From assembly GCA_934045075.1 (NCBI GenBank), contig OW203724.1:2664001-2728000 (forward strand): a stretch of DNA of 64,000 bases. Direction: 5' to 3'. This DNA is from Yponomeuta sedellus (taxonomy: Eukaryota > Arthropoda > Insecta > Lepidoptera > Yponomeutidae). The notes beneath the pieces are model-generated. The model was not told the DNA's origin, searched no databases, and saw nothing but the letters and a program-made list of their open reading frames with translations. A program made the translations under genes and the position numbers. Below are positions 23,665 to 34,269 of the stretch, one piece after another (within the stretch, counting starts at the first letter, position 1; every line of letters begins with the position of its first letter).

Positions 23665-23911
23665 CACGTGCTAAGGACAATTTTAAAAACCTATTTAGAA
23701 GCTAAAAATTCCACCTATGCAGTGAAATTTCGGACCTCTGCAATATTCTCTGAACGTAATACAGAGAATATTGTAGAGGTTCGAAATTTCACTGATGCCG
23801 GTGAGTAGCCCATTGGCTCAGTTGGAAAGAGCGCTGGCACGGATAGCCAGAGGTCGCGGGTTCGAATCCCGGCATGGGTGGAATTTTTAGCTTCTAAATA
23901 GGTTTTTAAAA
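23665..23911 (-). mobile_element. Palindromic tRNA-SINE (family A)
   Basis: A truncated tail and arm lie on the left. An inverted pair of the 5' head follows (GAAATTTCGGACCTCTGCAA against TTGTAGAGGTTCGAAATTTC). Then come a nearly full tRNA-like body (GCCCATTGGCTCAGTTGGAA ... GGGTTCGAATCCCGGCATGG) and an inverted arm. It has the foldback layout of 61660-62136 with the inner part shortened. Confidence 0.75.
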
Positions 23912-25059
23912 AGTGTTTTCACGATCTAGCCTCGGACAGAATGACACATCTTATTCACTAAAAAATAGCCACCAAGATGGTGGTGTACACAGCGAATTCA
24001 GATTTTTGCTTCAGTTTTAAAGGCGTTTTGTTGCAAACGGGGGAAGCGGAATAAAATATGTTTATCGCCGAACTTGGAAAAATGACAAGAGAGAAAAATA
24101 GTTTTGGTCCAGTTAATGGAAAGCATACAACTCACAACAATTCCACAGCTTTGTACAACTCCACAAACATCAATATTTCGGCGTCTTTTTTGTTTTGTGA
24201 TTTCATTTTAGCAGCTAAGAGGAGTTTTCATCTGGGTGAAATTTTTTTTTACTATAGATGCTATAGCAACCTTGTAGCAAAATTTGGTCACTGTCAGTCT
24301 ACTAAGATGCTAAACATAGCTTAATACAAAATACTCAGGTTGTGAAAAAACTAACTTCTGTCTTCGCAATCAAGATTCAGCCGTTGATGCCGCAAGTGTT
24401 GAAACTTTCAAGAGAATGAAAGCTACATAAGGCTATAATTGACAAATTTAGAATTATGGAATTTTTGTAATGTATCACTACATTACAAAAAATCATAATC
24501 TCAGCACAAAAAGGGATAGAAAAACTTAGATATATTATTTGCGAACTTATGAAAACCAAAGATTCAAATCTTTGTAAGAAAAACCTCGGTGCGCGAATCC
24601 GACTTGGCTAGTTTTTGATGGAGATAAAAAACAGGCAGTTGTAATAAATAGCATCATTTTTTATTTTGTTTCAAATTATTTTAGCGTACTATTTCTCAAA
24701 TAGATAACAATTACTTACACTTACATACTATCTACCAGTGAATTATGATACAACCAATCACTTGTATTACAAATACATCCGAAAAAATTACAAATGTATC
24801 CGGAATAATTAAATTCTAGAAAAAATAAGCAATGTCAGACGTGGAGACGATTACAAACCGCTAAGTAACCCACTAAAAATAAAAATTCTAATCGCGCTTA
24901 CAAACTAAAATTCGAACACGACACTGACACTAATTCGTGAGAATATTTTCGCTTATTATTGCAGAATGCCATGTCTATCGAGACTTGTTTCATGCTTGGC
25001 CCGCTGAGGTTTCCATGTGGCTCAAGAAACAATGAATACCTACCCGTATCTCAAATAAC
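23912..25059. other. No gene recognised
   Basis: AT-rich. The open frame near 24058-24324 shows no recognisable domain, signal or codon bias. Confidence 0.35.
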
Positions 25060-25191
25060 CCGCCCGCCCATATAACGGCCGGCCACTGTCTTACAATCCT
25101 CCGCCAACTCGGACTTGACCCCCGTGGTGGAGTATGGCCTAACCTTCCTGCGATGCAGGAAGATACCCGTGCCCCAGTCAGGACATACAAA
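25060..25191 (+). mobile_element. SINE tail related to 6230-6400
   Basis: GTCTTACAATCCTCCGCCAA, CTTGACCCCCGTGGTGGAGT and ACCCGTGCCCCAGTCAGGAC follow the order of the 3' half of the 5S-headed SINE. The head is missing. Confidence 0.55.
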
Positions 25192-25345
25192 CCCTGCGTT
25201 CCGAGATGCGATGAAATCGATTACAGCGCGAATCCGACCAAATTTAGTAGTCCCAAAGTATCTCGCACGAAAAAGGGTTTTTGCGCCTACTGCACTTATA
25301 TGGATTCGCACTGTAATCGATTTCATCGCATCTCGGAACGCAGGG
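25192..25345. mobile_element. Hairpin MITE, 43-bp near-perfect arms
   Basis: CCTGCGTTCCGAGATGCGAT (25193 on) and ATCGCATCTCGGAACGCAGG (to 25344) are exact reverse complements. The pairing extends inward through GAAATCGATTACAG to GCGAATCC. A loop of about 70 bases separates the arms. Open frames on both strands are a product of the symmetry. Confidence 0.75.
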
Positions 25346-25890
25346 AAGAAGGGTTGATATCGCTCTTAAATACCCATCAATCAGCCCGTATTCGTCCACT
25401 CCTGGACATAGGCCTTCACCAAGTCACACCACTTCTAGTCCAGCGAGCGGAGGCCTGTTTCATAGAATGAATAATATTAACTGTGTCGTAATAAAATTGC
25501 CTGAAACGCGGCCATAGTAGGCAGCCTATGCTACGTTTGCCAGTTCGCGGCGTATAATTGGATAATTTTGTTAAAACCTGTTTACCCTGCCCAATCTTTC
25601 TTCAATTAGTTTAGATCACATTAGTGATTATATTCTCTGTGGATCACATTTCAAAAAGTTTAAATCTAAATGTATCTTGGCAACTTTTGTCATCAGTATT
25701 GGATTTGTGTTTTTATCAAACTGTTCAACAAGCAAATAGTCTGAATATAATAATAATCACTTCCACACAACACATTCACTTCTCACGGTCCCAACTAGAA
25801 TACCCTATAACTAGACAAGGACATTCCAAACATTGAAATACACCCAGACTGAGGCCGTATAGACAAATTGCCGGCGGCCGTTTTATAACA
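25346..25890. other. No gene; 3' flank of the RING gene
   Basis: Downstream of the stop codon at 25891 on the minus strand. I found no AATAAA in the correct sense, so the poly(A) site is unassigned. Confidence 0.35.
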
Positions 25891-26056
25891 TTAGTCTTTT
25901 CTCTTTTTCCTCTTTTTGTCGTTCTGCTTTTTCCTGGCATTGGGGTTGTGATTCTCCTTGTTAGAAGAGTTGCTGCTCATTGGAGAATAGCCTCGTTTAG
26001 TGGGCCTCTTCGTTGAGCTCTCGGCTTCATGGATTTCAGCAAGGATCTTCCTATGT
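25891..26056 (-). CDS. Probable terminal exon of the BRCA1/BARD1-like RING gene
   Basis: Minus-strand reading has a strong acceptor (TTTATTTTACTTCAG) and then a 55-codon open exon ending in TAA. The product begins HRKILAEIHEAESSTKRPTK and ends in a very basic stretch (ARKKQNDKKRKKRKD) that could be a nuclear localisation signal. The exon starts with one base, which completes the codon left open by the exon ending at 28261 (two bases TT), giving Leu-His. Phase fits, both lie on the same strand and both are hydrophilic, so I join them. The link is inferred; it could be the last exon of another minus-strand gene. No BRCT domain follows. Confidence 0.55.
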
Positions 26057-27164
26057 CTGAAGTAAAATAAACTTCCGTTAATTGCTGGATGTAACGAATG
26101 GGGAGGGTAAAAGCTGACTTGGTCTTCCGCAAACTTTTGACGTCAGGGCGATACAGCGCACTACGCACTACTAAACACAATGCAGATGTTTTAAAATCAA
26201 TTAACATTGTTCTTCATATAAATAAATATAGTAGCTGGGTAAGCACAGATAAGATAATTTATTGTTCACTAACAATAAATTTCTTACTCTACCGTTAAAG
26301 TTAAGACTGTCGTTAGTACGTCTGGCATGCTGTCTCGCTCACACAATGTAACATTGTGATTGTAAAGAAAAAAACACACCTTTAATAAATGTGGCCTGAG
26401 GTTTTGATTACGGACATTTTGAAGACACATATTTTAGCTTTCCAGTACTAAGATTTTGAAAGAAAAGTTAGTTCAAAAATTATAAATATTAAATATCAAA
26501 AAATAGATATAGCATTACTTAAAAAATGTGACTTAATCTCGGAAATTTTATTAGGTATTACCAAAGCCTCAGACCACATTTACCAAAAAACATTTCCAAA
26601 TTACATAATTTTCACCATGTTAAAAATATTAGATTGAGCCAGCGAGAAGGCATGCCCTTAACAGCAGCTTGCGGTCAGTTTGAAAAATTGCATATAAAAC
26701 ACCAAACTGCCAAATACAGATTGTAAGATTTTATGATAGATTTGGCAAAAAGTAGGGGGGTTATTTAGATGATAAAGATTTCTGGAATTAAAGCCAGTTC
26801 GATACAAGAGTTTTAGAATTTTTGAATAATAATCTAATGATTAGGTCTTTTTAATAACAACACGTGATAAACGCCAGTTAAAATGGGAGATCATTTTTCG
26901 AGGAAGATACATTTAATAAGCACAGACAGACCGAATAAATCTGAATAATCTGCCTTTGAGGGTGCCTAAGTGCAGGAACCGTCTTTTATAAATAAGGCCG
27001 TAATTGTAAATCTACACTCAGTGGTATAAAACTATTTAGGTTCATTGAGAATTATTGGTAATGGTGACAAGTTGGGTTTCCGCAACTCGACTGCTAATGA
27101 GCCTATTTTCTGTGAGAGGAAGATTTTAGAAGAGAAGAGAAGAGTTATCTGTTTACCTTTCTCA
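26057..27164. other. Putative intron, nothing recognised
   Basis: AT-rich sequence between two candidate exons of the RING gene. Confidence 0.35.
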
Positions 27165-27240
27165 ATGTTAAAACCTAGACGTGGATTCGAATCCCAGCAT
27201 GTACCAAAGACATAGTTTATTAACTTACATCTACTAACGT
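27165..27240 (+). mobile_element. SINE family B head fragment
   Basis: GTGGATTCGAATCCCAGCAT and GTACCAAAGACATAGTTTAT correspond to the T-arm and following text of family B. Confidence 0.5.
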
Positions 27241-27263
27241 AATTTTTAAGTTATTTATGTATT

Positions 27264-27522
27264 CTAAAAACCTATTTAGAGGCTAAAAATTCCGCTGATG
27301 CCGGAACTCGAACCCGCGACCTAAGGCTAACCGTACCAGCGCTCTCCCAACTGAGCTAATGGGCAACTGCCGGCATCAGCGAAATTTCGAACCTCGCTAC
27401 AATATTCTCTGTATTATTTACAGGCACATCTGGCTCAAGTAATTTGCATCATTTGCAGCCCCGAGTAACTACTTTGCAGTTTGGTTTTACATCGGAATGA
27501 TATCGCTGTACAGTGCTACACA
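27264..27522 (-). mobile_element. tRNA-SINE (family A, long head)
   Basis: On the minus strand this is a full unit without a tail. It has the head (GCACTGTACAGCGATATCAT ... ACAGAGAATATTGTAGCGAG), the tRNA-like body GCCCATTAGCTCAGTTGGGA to GGGTTCGAGTTCCGGC, and the arm TTTTTAGCCTCTAAATAGG. GAAATTTCGCTGATGCCGG before the body pairs with CCGGCATCAGCGGAATTTT after it, so the acceptor stem is extended by about 20 bp. Confidence 0.7.
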
Positions 27523-27849
27523 AGAAATAAGTCTCGCGGATGTACCTGCGCAGATGACCAAATTTTGGATGTGCGGTAAGTTGATCGACCAATCAGATAG
27601 TTTCATTTTATGGCAGGCCGCGCGCCTTTGTTGCTATTGGTTGATTCAACGTCATCGATGCAGGTGACTATTAGTTTGGCAGGCAATATTAGCGTGAGCG
27701 AAATAGGTAGCGCTACTGCGGCAATCAATTCTGCACCTTAACCGTATCGGTTAAAGATCATGTTGAATGTACTTATAGCTTCGGGTACTTTCGTTACACA
27801 TCTTCCTAGGCTGCGCGAACGTAGATTCCCGAAGGGACTTATGATGTGT

Positions 27850-28018
27850 AGTACTGTACCCACATGATTATTTATTCTTTTTGTAGCACTAACCTGTGCT
27901 GAGGACAATTTTAAAAACTTATTTAAACGCTAAATATTTGCGGGACTCGAACCCGCTACCACTGGCTACCGTACCAGCGCTCTCCCAACTGAGCTAATGG
28001 GCAAGTGCCGGCATTTAT
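27850..28018 (-). mobile_element. tRNA-SINE (family A) with head-to-tail junction
   Basis: The minus-strand order is tRNA-like body, arm, tail (GCACAGGTTAGTGCTACAAA), then directly TAATCATGTGGGTACAGTAC, the start of another family A head. The same junction occurs at 55735. Confidence 0.6.
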
Positions 28019-28260
28019 TCTGCTTACGAAAATATTACTTCTAAAATATCACATTACTACTTTTGTGTATTTGTAGTAGTAATAAGAACTACATAAGAAC
28101 TCTGGACCAAAATTGTAAAGTCAATATGAATGAGGTTGCATGCATAAGTAAATTGTTTTTACAAATGGAAGGTAACCCTATGTTAGGTGGGACGTCTACT
28201 TAACTAAGCATCTGCTGGATTACTACATAAATACAATAAAATATAAAATTTAATACTTAC

Positions 28261-29545
28261 AATTCAGATTCTCTTGATTGGTGAACATCAGCAGTGACCA
28301 ATAACAAACTACTATGTTCATGTTCAGAGTCACTGCCAGATTCATTTATTAAATAATTTTTATTCTCTAATGGTACATCTTCAGTAGCATTCTTATCTGC
28401 TGCCTCAGTAAATATGTCTTGACTGTTGAAAACATCAGTTGAATACAGTTCATTCAAATAATTTATCTGACCTTCTGTTTTTTGCATTTCTGTAGCCTTA
28501 TCTCTTTTGTTACTTTTCTTTCTATCTTCTATTTTGCTGGCAAAGTCTTCAGCTACATCAGTTTGAACCGATTTTGAACTCTTATTAACAAAGTTAGCTT
28601 TCTGGCGGCTAGATACTTGGATAGTAGTTACTAAGCTGTGGGTTTCTACTATTATTGACACTTCTTTAGCCTTGTACTCAACTGGTTCACTTCCAGATGT
28701 GTCTTTTTTGTAATTTACCTCAACAGGAGTAAGAAAACTGCTTTTCTTATAAAATGGTACCATGTGCACCCTGTTTTTTGGAACAGATCTTTTTTCATAT
28801 TCATGGGTAGCAGAATCACACTTTTCAGATTGTTTTAACCTGATAGATTCACAAATAACAGGGCACTCATTTAGTGTAGTGTTTGTCTCCTGAGACAATC
28901 TATCACCCTCATTCTCACATGCTTTCAAGACAGCCAGCCATGCTTCTTTATCTTTATCTACAACTTGGCTTTGACTATCTTCTATAACTATTGGTTCAGC
29001 ATGAATAACAACCCCACTCTTATCTTTATAATTAGTTCTGTGTGATGGAAATCTCTCATGATGATCAAATTCTCTACTGACTTGTTTTGCATTCCTTCTT
29101 GTCCCAGTAGTCTTCAAATATTTGTCCAATTGCGATTGACTTTTCATGGTTCTCAGAGCAGTTTTAAACAATCTTTTCCCAGACTTTTCGCTGCTTTGCT
29201 GCATGTCAGAACCTCTTATCTTATCAAGGATTAAATCTGCATGTTTTTTGATAGGTGACTTCATTAGTTGTGGACTGTTTATTTTTAGATCTGATAATGC
29301 CTGTCTAGGTTGGAATTTAGTGCGTCCAACCTCATTGTTTTCAAGCCACTCTTGCACAGAATTCCTGGACCTTTCCATTTTGAATGGCTCAATAGCCTCT
29401 CCAGGTAGAATGTAATGACTATGACTACCTTTAATTGATTTTGAGCTTCTCCGTTTGTTAAAATATGTCTGAGGAGCTTGAATACATTGTGGAAATAATT
29501 CTTTTTCCAATTTTAATTGCTCTGAGAGTCGATGTCGCCTTAGAA
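28261..29545 (-). CDS. BRCA1/BARD1-like RING protein, large central exon
   Basis: An uninterrupted 1285-bp exon with acceptor TTTAATTTCAG and donor GTAAGT. It encodes about 428 hydrophilic residues, rich in Ser, Lys and Glu and probably disordered. Notable segments are RRSSKSIKG, an IVIEDSQSQVVDKDKEAW stretch and an acidic end (NESGSDSEHEHSS). The exon starts with TT, completing the G left by the RING exon at 30047. A large disordered exon after an N-terminal RING fits BRCA1/BARD1 architecture. I do not see ankyrin or BRCT repeats. An ATG upstream of the acceptor at 29600 is intronic. Which family member this is remains open. Confidence 0.8.
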
Positions 29546-29824
29546 CTGAAATTAAATTTACTGTTTTAATTATTTTATCAAAATTAAGATAAACCTGCAT
29601 CTCCTCTTAATATTTCTATTCTACACATATATTTTACTTCCCTGAGCAATGACACTATTTTAAACATATTACACAATGGGAACTAGTTTTGTAAAATGTT
29701 CTTTAGCAGAGGATTCAGAAAAAGAGTTAACCCACAAATGAAAAAAATCATATCTTTATTACACATTGTTTTTGCAAAACATATCAGACCAATCACACAA
29801 TCATGTAAATAGTGATTTTTGTTT

Positions 29825-30018
29825 GTTGTGGGTGTGAATCCCCGCATTTGTCAATGACTGCTTTTTAAGTTTCATACACTTGTTAAGTTATAGTAGCAAT
29901 ACAACTAAGAGAAAAAATATACATCGTGAGGAAACCCTAGTGTCTGAGATAGTTACATACGCGTTTGCTACGTGGCGACTATTAGGCTAAGACTAGTGTG
30001 GAAATCTCAGGTCTAATT
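29825..30018 (+). mobile_element. SINE family B in an intron of the RING gene
   Basis: TTAAGTTATAGTAGCAATAC, CATCGTGAGGAAACCCTAGT and GAAATCTCAGGTCTAATTAG match the copy at 62961-63149. It ends 29 bases from the splice donor at 30046. Confidence 0.65.
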
Positions 30019-30046
30019 AGAACTGAGTGTTTTATTAAACAATTAC

Positions 30047-30246
30047 CATCCAAATGGAATGTATTCTGAAAAGCACTGAGGAGTTCTGCGGCGTGCTTCG
30101 CTCTGAGAGTCAAAGGTTTGTCGACAAAAATATCGTCAGTCGCAGGAGGCGTGATGCAAAGCAGACAACTCTGCGCGGTCACGACACATAGGGAGCACGC
30201 TGTGTGGCCGCAAACATACCTCGCGCGGTCCTCATCAATTCGGTCA
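30047..30246 (-). CDS. BRCA1/BARD1-like RING protein, RING exon
   Basis: Acceptor TATTTGTTGTTTTAG, donor GTAATT. It encodes a partial RING finger: YVCGHTACSLCVVTAQSCLL followed by CITPP gives Cys-x-His-x2-Cys-x2-Cys-x6-Cys-x2-Cys, the third to eighth zinc ligands, with the C-x-TP ending seen in BARD1. Downstream, HAAELLSAFQNTFHLDG resembles the helix after the BRCA1 RING. Such RINGs act as ubiquitin-ligase heterodimers in DNA repair. The first two ligands must be encoded upstream on the minus strand. I could not find that exon before the transposon cluster at 30.8-34 kb. The splice phase agrees with the next exon. Confidence 0.75.
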
Positions 30247-30795
30247 CTAAAACAACAAATAAACTCCATTAAAACGAAGTGTTTGTAAATGAATGAAGTG
30301 AATTGTACACCGAAAAGCATACCAAATAGTGCAGCGAATACCATCCACAATATTTATTATGCAATCAGCAGCTACATCTAAATTGTGTGAAATAGACATG
30401 ACATTTCTTAGATTGTAAAGAGCATTATTAAAAGCAGTCTAAGCGTCTAACAATTAGTGGTCTTCAAACAACATATGAACAAACAAATAACAAAACAAAA
30501 CTACATAAATTAAAAAAATACAGAAACTGTTTTTTAACATGGCCCTGGCAATACTAAAATGATAAAACTTGTTTATAACTATGTTTTTTTATGATATTAG
30601 GCAAAAGAAAACATATTGTGAGCCTCGTTGTTTCGACACTTCCGGTAAAAATATTTATAAAATATAAGAAAACGTGCGTGTTTCAGAAAATAAAAAAATA
30701 TGGGTCATTTTATTTTGTATCTTGTTTCCTTTAGGACAATAAAATACGTATGCTAAAAAAATGAAATGTTATCAATTAAAATAAAATTAATGAAT
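30247..30795. other. Upstream of the RING exon, nothing recognised
   Basis: AT-rich. The missing 5' exon of the RING gene should lie here or further upstream, but no Cys-x2-Cys exon with a good donor is visible. Confidence 0.35.
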
Positions 30796-30838
30796 ATTCA
30801 TCGCGTAGAGGTAGTTCTACTCTATCTACGATTCATCG
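30796..30838. mobile_element. P-superfamily excision footprint or minimal copy
   Basis: An 8-bp direct repeat, ATTCATCG (30796-30803 and 30831-30838), flanks 27 bases that are both termini of the P-like element joined together: CGTAGAGG from one end and TAGTTCTACTCTATCTACG from the other. The same termini bound the copies at 32219-34072 and 38554-39988. It is either the scar of an imprecise excision or an extremely deleted copy. Confidence 0.8.
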
Positions 30839-31003
30839 CAACTCCAAAAAGTTTAAAAACCTCAGAACAATTTTATGCACAGACTACATGTGTTTTTTTA
30901 ATCTGTGATAAAGACTACAATCACCACAGAGTATATAAACACTATGACAATCACTCAGAACAATGACTACCTGACTACCTACAGTGCGTTCCGTAGATCT
31001 ACG

Positions 31004-31212
31004 GTGCGTTCACATTAACTTGACGCGTGAGAGAATTGGTAGCACTGAGATATTTACTGTTACCATGTTAAATAAGAAATCATTCCCATTACTTGGGGAA
31101 AATAAAAGGATTGAGGGCTTGTTTTACCATCTTCCGATTAGGTCCAAAAGCTAATTCACATGTTATGTCCTTGTTACCAATTCTCTCACGCGTCAAGTTA
31201 ATGTGAACGCAC
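31004..31212. mobile_element. Hairpin MITE with about 40-bp inverted ends
   Basis: GTGCGTTCACATTAACTTGA then CGCGTGAGAGAATTGGTA at the left is exactly mirrored by TACCAATTCTCTCACGCG then TCAAGTTAATGTGAACGCAC at the right. The interior of about 130 bp is non-coding. Confidence 0.8.
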
Positions 31213-31282
31213 AGTAAAGCATAGACTCAACACGGATGTCAAAAAAAGACGGAGGCCACCTCGCATTGAAAGGGTGTGAAGC

Positions 31283-31893
31283 CAGTGTTGCCAACTCCAG
31301 TAAATTCGTCTCGCTAGATTTACTATCATAAGTCGCTAAAACTGATTGAACTAAAGTCGGCTCCCGGATTTCCTTCTGGGCCGCGTTTCATAAAGCTGCA
31401 ATTCGTAGTTTACTGTAACAATTCGACGTACATTGCGTAGCAGAGTCTACTTGTTAATCTGTAGTGTAATCAACTTTGCAATGTAAGTCGACTTGTCATA
31501 GTAAACCATGAATTGTAGTTTTATGAAAGAAATAGGCCCCGGAGACCATTAGCAACCAAAAATAAAGGGAGGGAGGAGGGACGTGAATAAGAATGTACTA
31601 CTTAAGAAATGCGATATTTAATAATTAAAAATTTTATTATTCTTCGCCATCACTAGATAAATTAAACACTTCTTCGTCCGCATTCTCATTATGGCTCAGT
31701 TGAAGTAGACGTTTGAGTAAGTAAAAATGGTGCTGGGCATATTTTGTAATCTTGTACTTAACGAAATCTTCAGGTTAAAAAGTCGTCAACTAAGTCGGTA
31801 AATTATTTTTGTCGTCAAAACTTTTTTCTTGTCGCTAAGGCTCTCGCAAAAGTCGTAATTTCTAGCGACAAAGTCGCTAAATTGGCAACACTG
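31283..31893 (-). mobile_element. Non-autonomous hAT element with 8-bp duplication
   Basis: The termini are CAGTGTTGCCAA and its mirror TTGGCAACACTG. The flanks are the direct repeat TGTGAAGC at 31275-31282 and 31894-31901. Terminal CAGTG and an 8-bp duplication are hAT hallmarks. The minus strand carries a short acidic C-terminal-like frame (NENADEEVFNLSSDGEE, then stop), perhaps a transposase remnant. A family K MITE (31378-31541) is nested inside. Confidence 0.75.
31378..31541. mobile_element. Hairpin MITE (family K)
   Basis: GGGCCGCGTTTCATAAAGCT pairs with the end TTTATGAAAGAAATAGGCCC. Inner text TACATTGC and GCAATGTA continue the arms. It sits within the hAT element. Confidence 0.7.
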
Positions 31894-32496
31894 TGTGAAG
31901 CACCCCTTGACTCACAGATGTTAAGATTTTTCATGTTCACTTTTAAAATAAAACGTATTATAACACAACTTATGAGTTTTTTCCATTGGTGGCGCTAGTT
32001 AGCACCCTGAAGCACCTTGATTCTCTTGATTTGAAAAAGTGGGCAAAGTGATATTAGTCTGGCAACACCGTTGACACGCATAAAGTGCGTTTCACGAAAT
32101 AAGTCCCTGGATTTAGCAAATATAGTCTCTATTACATGGTGATAAGAATTTCTTGAAAGGAACTATAATGTGAAACGCACTCTACATAAAGAGACGGCGG
32201 CCATTTGTCTGCTTCACTCGTAGAGGGAGTAAAACTATAGAGCAAGCCACAGCGCACACATACAAGTTTTAAATGAAACAAACTTCGTAGCGACCATGGG
32301 TGAGAAAGAGATAGAGTAAACAGCAAAAGTGTAACTGCTTTTTTTGTTTGCCCCCAGTGTCAAGTTGACGTTTTTGGGGGCAAACAAACGACAAGATTTT
32401 GAAAATTTTATCATATTCAACGCTACGCTAGCCGTTTCGAAGAGCAACCGTGTATTTGTGAAATGATATATTAAAAGTGACCTAAATAGAGAAAGT

Positions 32497-33665
32497 ATGG
32501 TGAATTGTAGTGTACTCGTATGCAGAAATCGTTAAGAAAGAGCTTTGGGGGAAGTTTCCTTTGATAGGTAAGTAATTATTGTGTTTCAATTATTGTTAAG
32601 CCCAAAGTTGCCTTATGTTGAGTATTTTAGTTAAGTTTCAACTAGTAGCTTTGCAACTAGTCCGTAAGAAAAGCAATTTAATAGAATTTTCTTTCCTAAC
32701 CTAAAAAAACGAAGAGTAAAAAAATGTTGCCGTCCGTTTATGTCGAAAATCCCGATCATTACTTGACCGTGTTGGCAGACGTTATAAGCGACCGTACGAT
32801 GGGAAAATAAAAAGTAGTATTCCCTAAGAAGGCTGCTAAAAAAACAGAACGTTTTCAAAACTTTTGTTTTATTACTTTAAAGTAAACAATCGATTAAACA
32901 CAAACACACTATTTTTAGGTTTTTATTTATCCCCGTAAAGGGTTTTACTGTAATGTTAATATTATTGCTCTTGTTTGAGAAAAATCCACACAACACCCAT
33001 AGCGCTTAATATGTTGTTTTGCCAAAAGTGTGCCGTTTAGAGTTTCATTGCTCAGCCTATTTCGGATCTTTGTTTTAATAAGATTGACTGAACTGAAGCA
33101 GCGTTCATAATCTGTGTCACAAAAACGAGTAACCGGTAACGTCGCTCATTAGTTAGATTTACCTTAAGGGTTGCTACTTAGTAAGTAAAAGAATAAATAG
33201 TGACGTGCTATGTTGGTATTAGTATTATTATTATTATCAACTCGAATTTATCGCAAGAACCCTTTCGGTGTTTTTGTGCATTCTGCCGCAAGCAATGTGC
33301 CCTTGAATTCAGTATAGAATTCAAATTTGAATTTGTATCAATGAATCTCGTACAATACCGTCTAGCCGCGATCGTTTATTAGGTAAAACGTAATTACCTT
33401 ATTTCCCTAATAAATAATCGACCCGTTCAATATACAACAGCTATGTATGAGTATCGCGAATAATAATACTAAAGTTATTACTTATTATATTTTAATGTAT
33501 TACAATATTTATTAATATTAGCAATGTTTCTTTTCCAGATTTCTTCAAAATAGTTCTGTTCTGGAAAAATGGGTGCTAGCATTTAGAAGAGAGAACTGGT
33601 CACCTACATCAAATGCTCGAATATGCTCTCTACATTTCGACAAAATGTACATTTTGGTGGTCTGA
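32497..33665 (+). pseudogene. THAP-domain exons of the P-like element (broken)
   Basis: Exon 1 (32497-32566) begins MVNCSVLVCRNR, a Cys-x4-Cys THAP start, then hits a stop. The neighbouring frame continues KKELWGKFPLI up to a GTAAGT donor, so a one-base shift has occurred. Exon 2 follows the acceptor TTTCTTTTCCAG at 33539 and reads LEKWVLAFRRENW and ARICSLHF, the THAP Trp and Cys-x2-His-Phe positions. It stops at 33665. The same lesion is present in copy 2, so the shared source was already non-coding. THAP is the DNA-binding domain of P-type transposases. Confidence 0.75.
32768..33195 (-). pseudogene. hAT transposase C-terminal fragment inside P-like copy 1
   Basis: Minus-strand reading of about 33125-32960 gives DTDYERCFSSVNLIKTKIRN and RLSNETLNG, the conserved hAT dimerisation region (E..FS..N.IKTK.RN.L). 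The segment is missing from the second P-like copy, where about 55 different bases stand at the same place. It therefore entered copy 1 after the copies separated, or the other lost it. Confidence 0.65.
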
Positions 33666-34269
33666 GGTACCCTTCGAAAGATTTTTTATATGGTGAATTT
33701 TTATATGAAAAAAACTTATTAATAAAAAAGTTTATGATTGTATTCCATTGGTGGTCCTAGATAGCGTCCCTAAGCGCCTTAACTTGTAAAATTTAAACGT
33801 GTAAAATAAAACGTATTTTTAATTATACAAAATGACAATTGTTTATAAAACGTTTGCTACGTTCTGCAAACAATTGTCAGACATGTATGATTAATAAAAT
33901 TCAAAACTAAATCTGCATTTTTATTCATGGCCTATGAACGACTGAAATATTTTATCCCTCATTATGGCAATACACTTTTACTGTGGCAACATTCACGCAC
34001 ACAAACAAATAATATTCACCGACGTGAAAACGGTTACACTGTGCCTTGATCTATAGTTCTACTCTATCTACGGCTTCACTCGTGATTGTGTTAGGGTTCC
34101 ATCCGTCTTTTTTTGACATCCGTGTAACTAAAGCGTTTAGTTACTGTTTGTAATATGCTTTAGTTATTCTTCTGAGGACGCAGCTGTCTAATTAAATAAT
34201 AATAAATAAAATAATCAGTATTCACGGACATATTACACAGATCTCGTTAGTCCTATACTAAGTACAACT

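Larger units (their letters stand above)
32219..34072 (+). mobile_element. P-superfamily THAP transposon, copy 1
   Basis: The ends are imperfect inverted repeats of about 40 bp: CGTAGAGGGAGTAAAACTAT at the left, and the mirror of CGTAGATAGAGTAGAACTAT at the right. They are flanked by a perfect 8-bp direct repeat GCTTCACT (32211-32218 and 34073-34080). An 8-bp duplication and an encoded THAP domain are diagnostic of the P superfamily. A subterminal hairpin (GACAATTGTTT against AAACAATTGTC, 33836-33880) is present. Compared with the 1435-bp copy at 38554, this copy carries an extra segment of about 430 bp (32768-33195). There is no transposase core, so it is non-autonomous. Confidence 0.85.
31231..34124. 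mobile_element. Outer MITE split by nested hAT and P-like elements
   Basis: A perfect 23-bp inverted repeat begins CACGGATGTCAAAAAAAGAC at 31231 and is mirrored at 34102-34124. When the two inner insertions with target duplications (31283-31893 and 32219-34072) are subtracted, about 400 bp remain. A short MITE hosting two later insertions is the simplest reading. Confidence 0.6.

Noticed and set aside
25051..25357. Overlapping ORFs on both strands
   Set aside because: They arise from the symmetry of the hairpin MITE at 25192-25345.
29546..29600. ATG at 29600 as the start of the 447-codon minus-strand protein
   Set aside because: A good acceptor at 29546-29548 and exact phase with the RING exon show that the bases above 29545 are intron.
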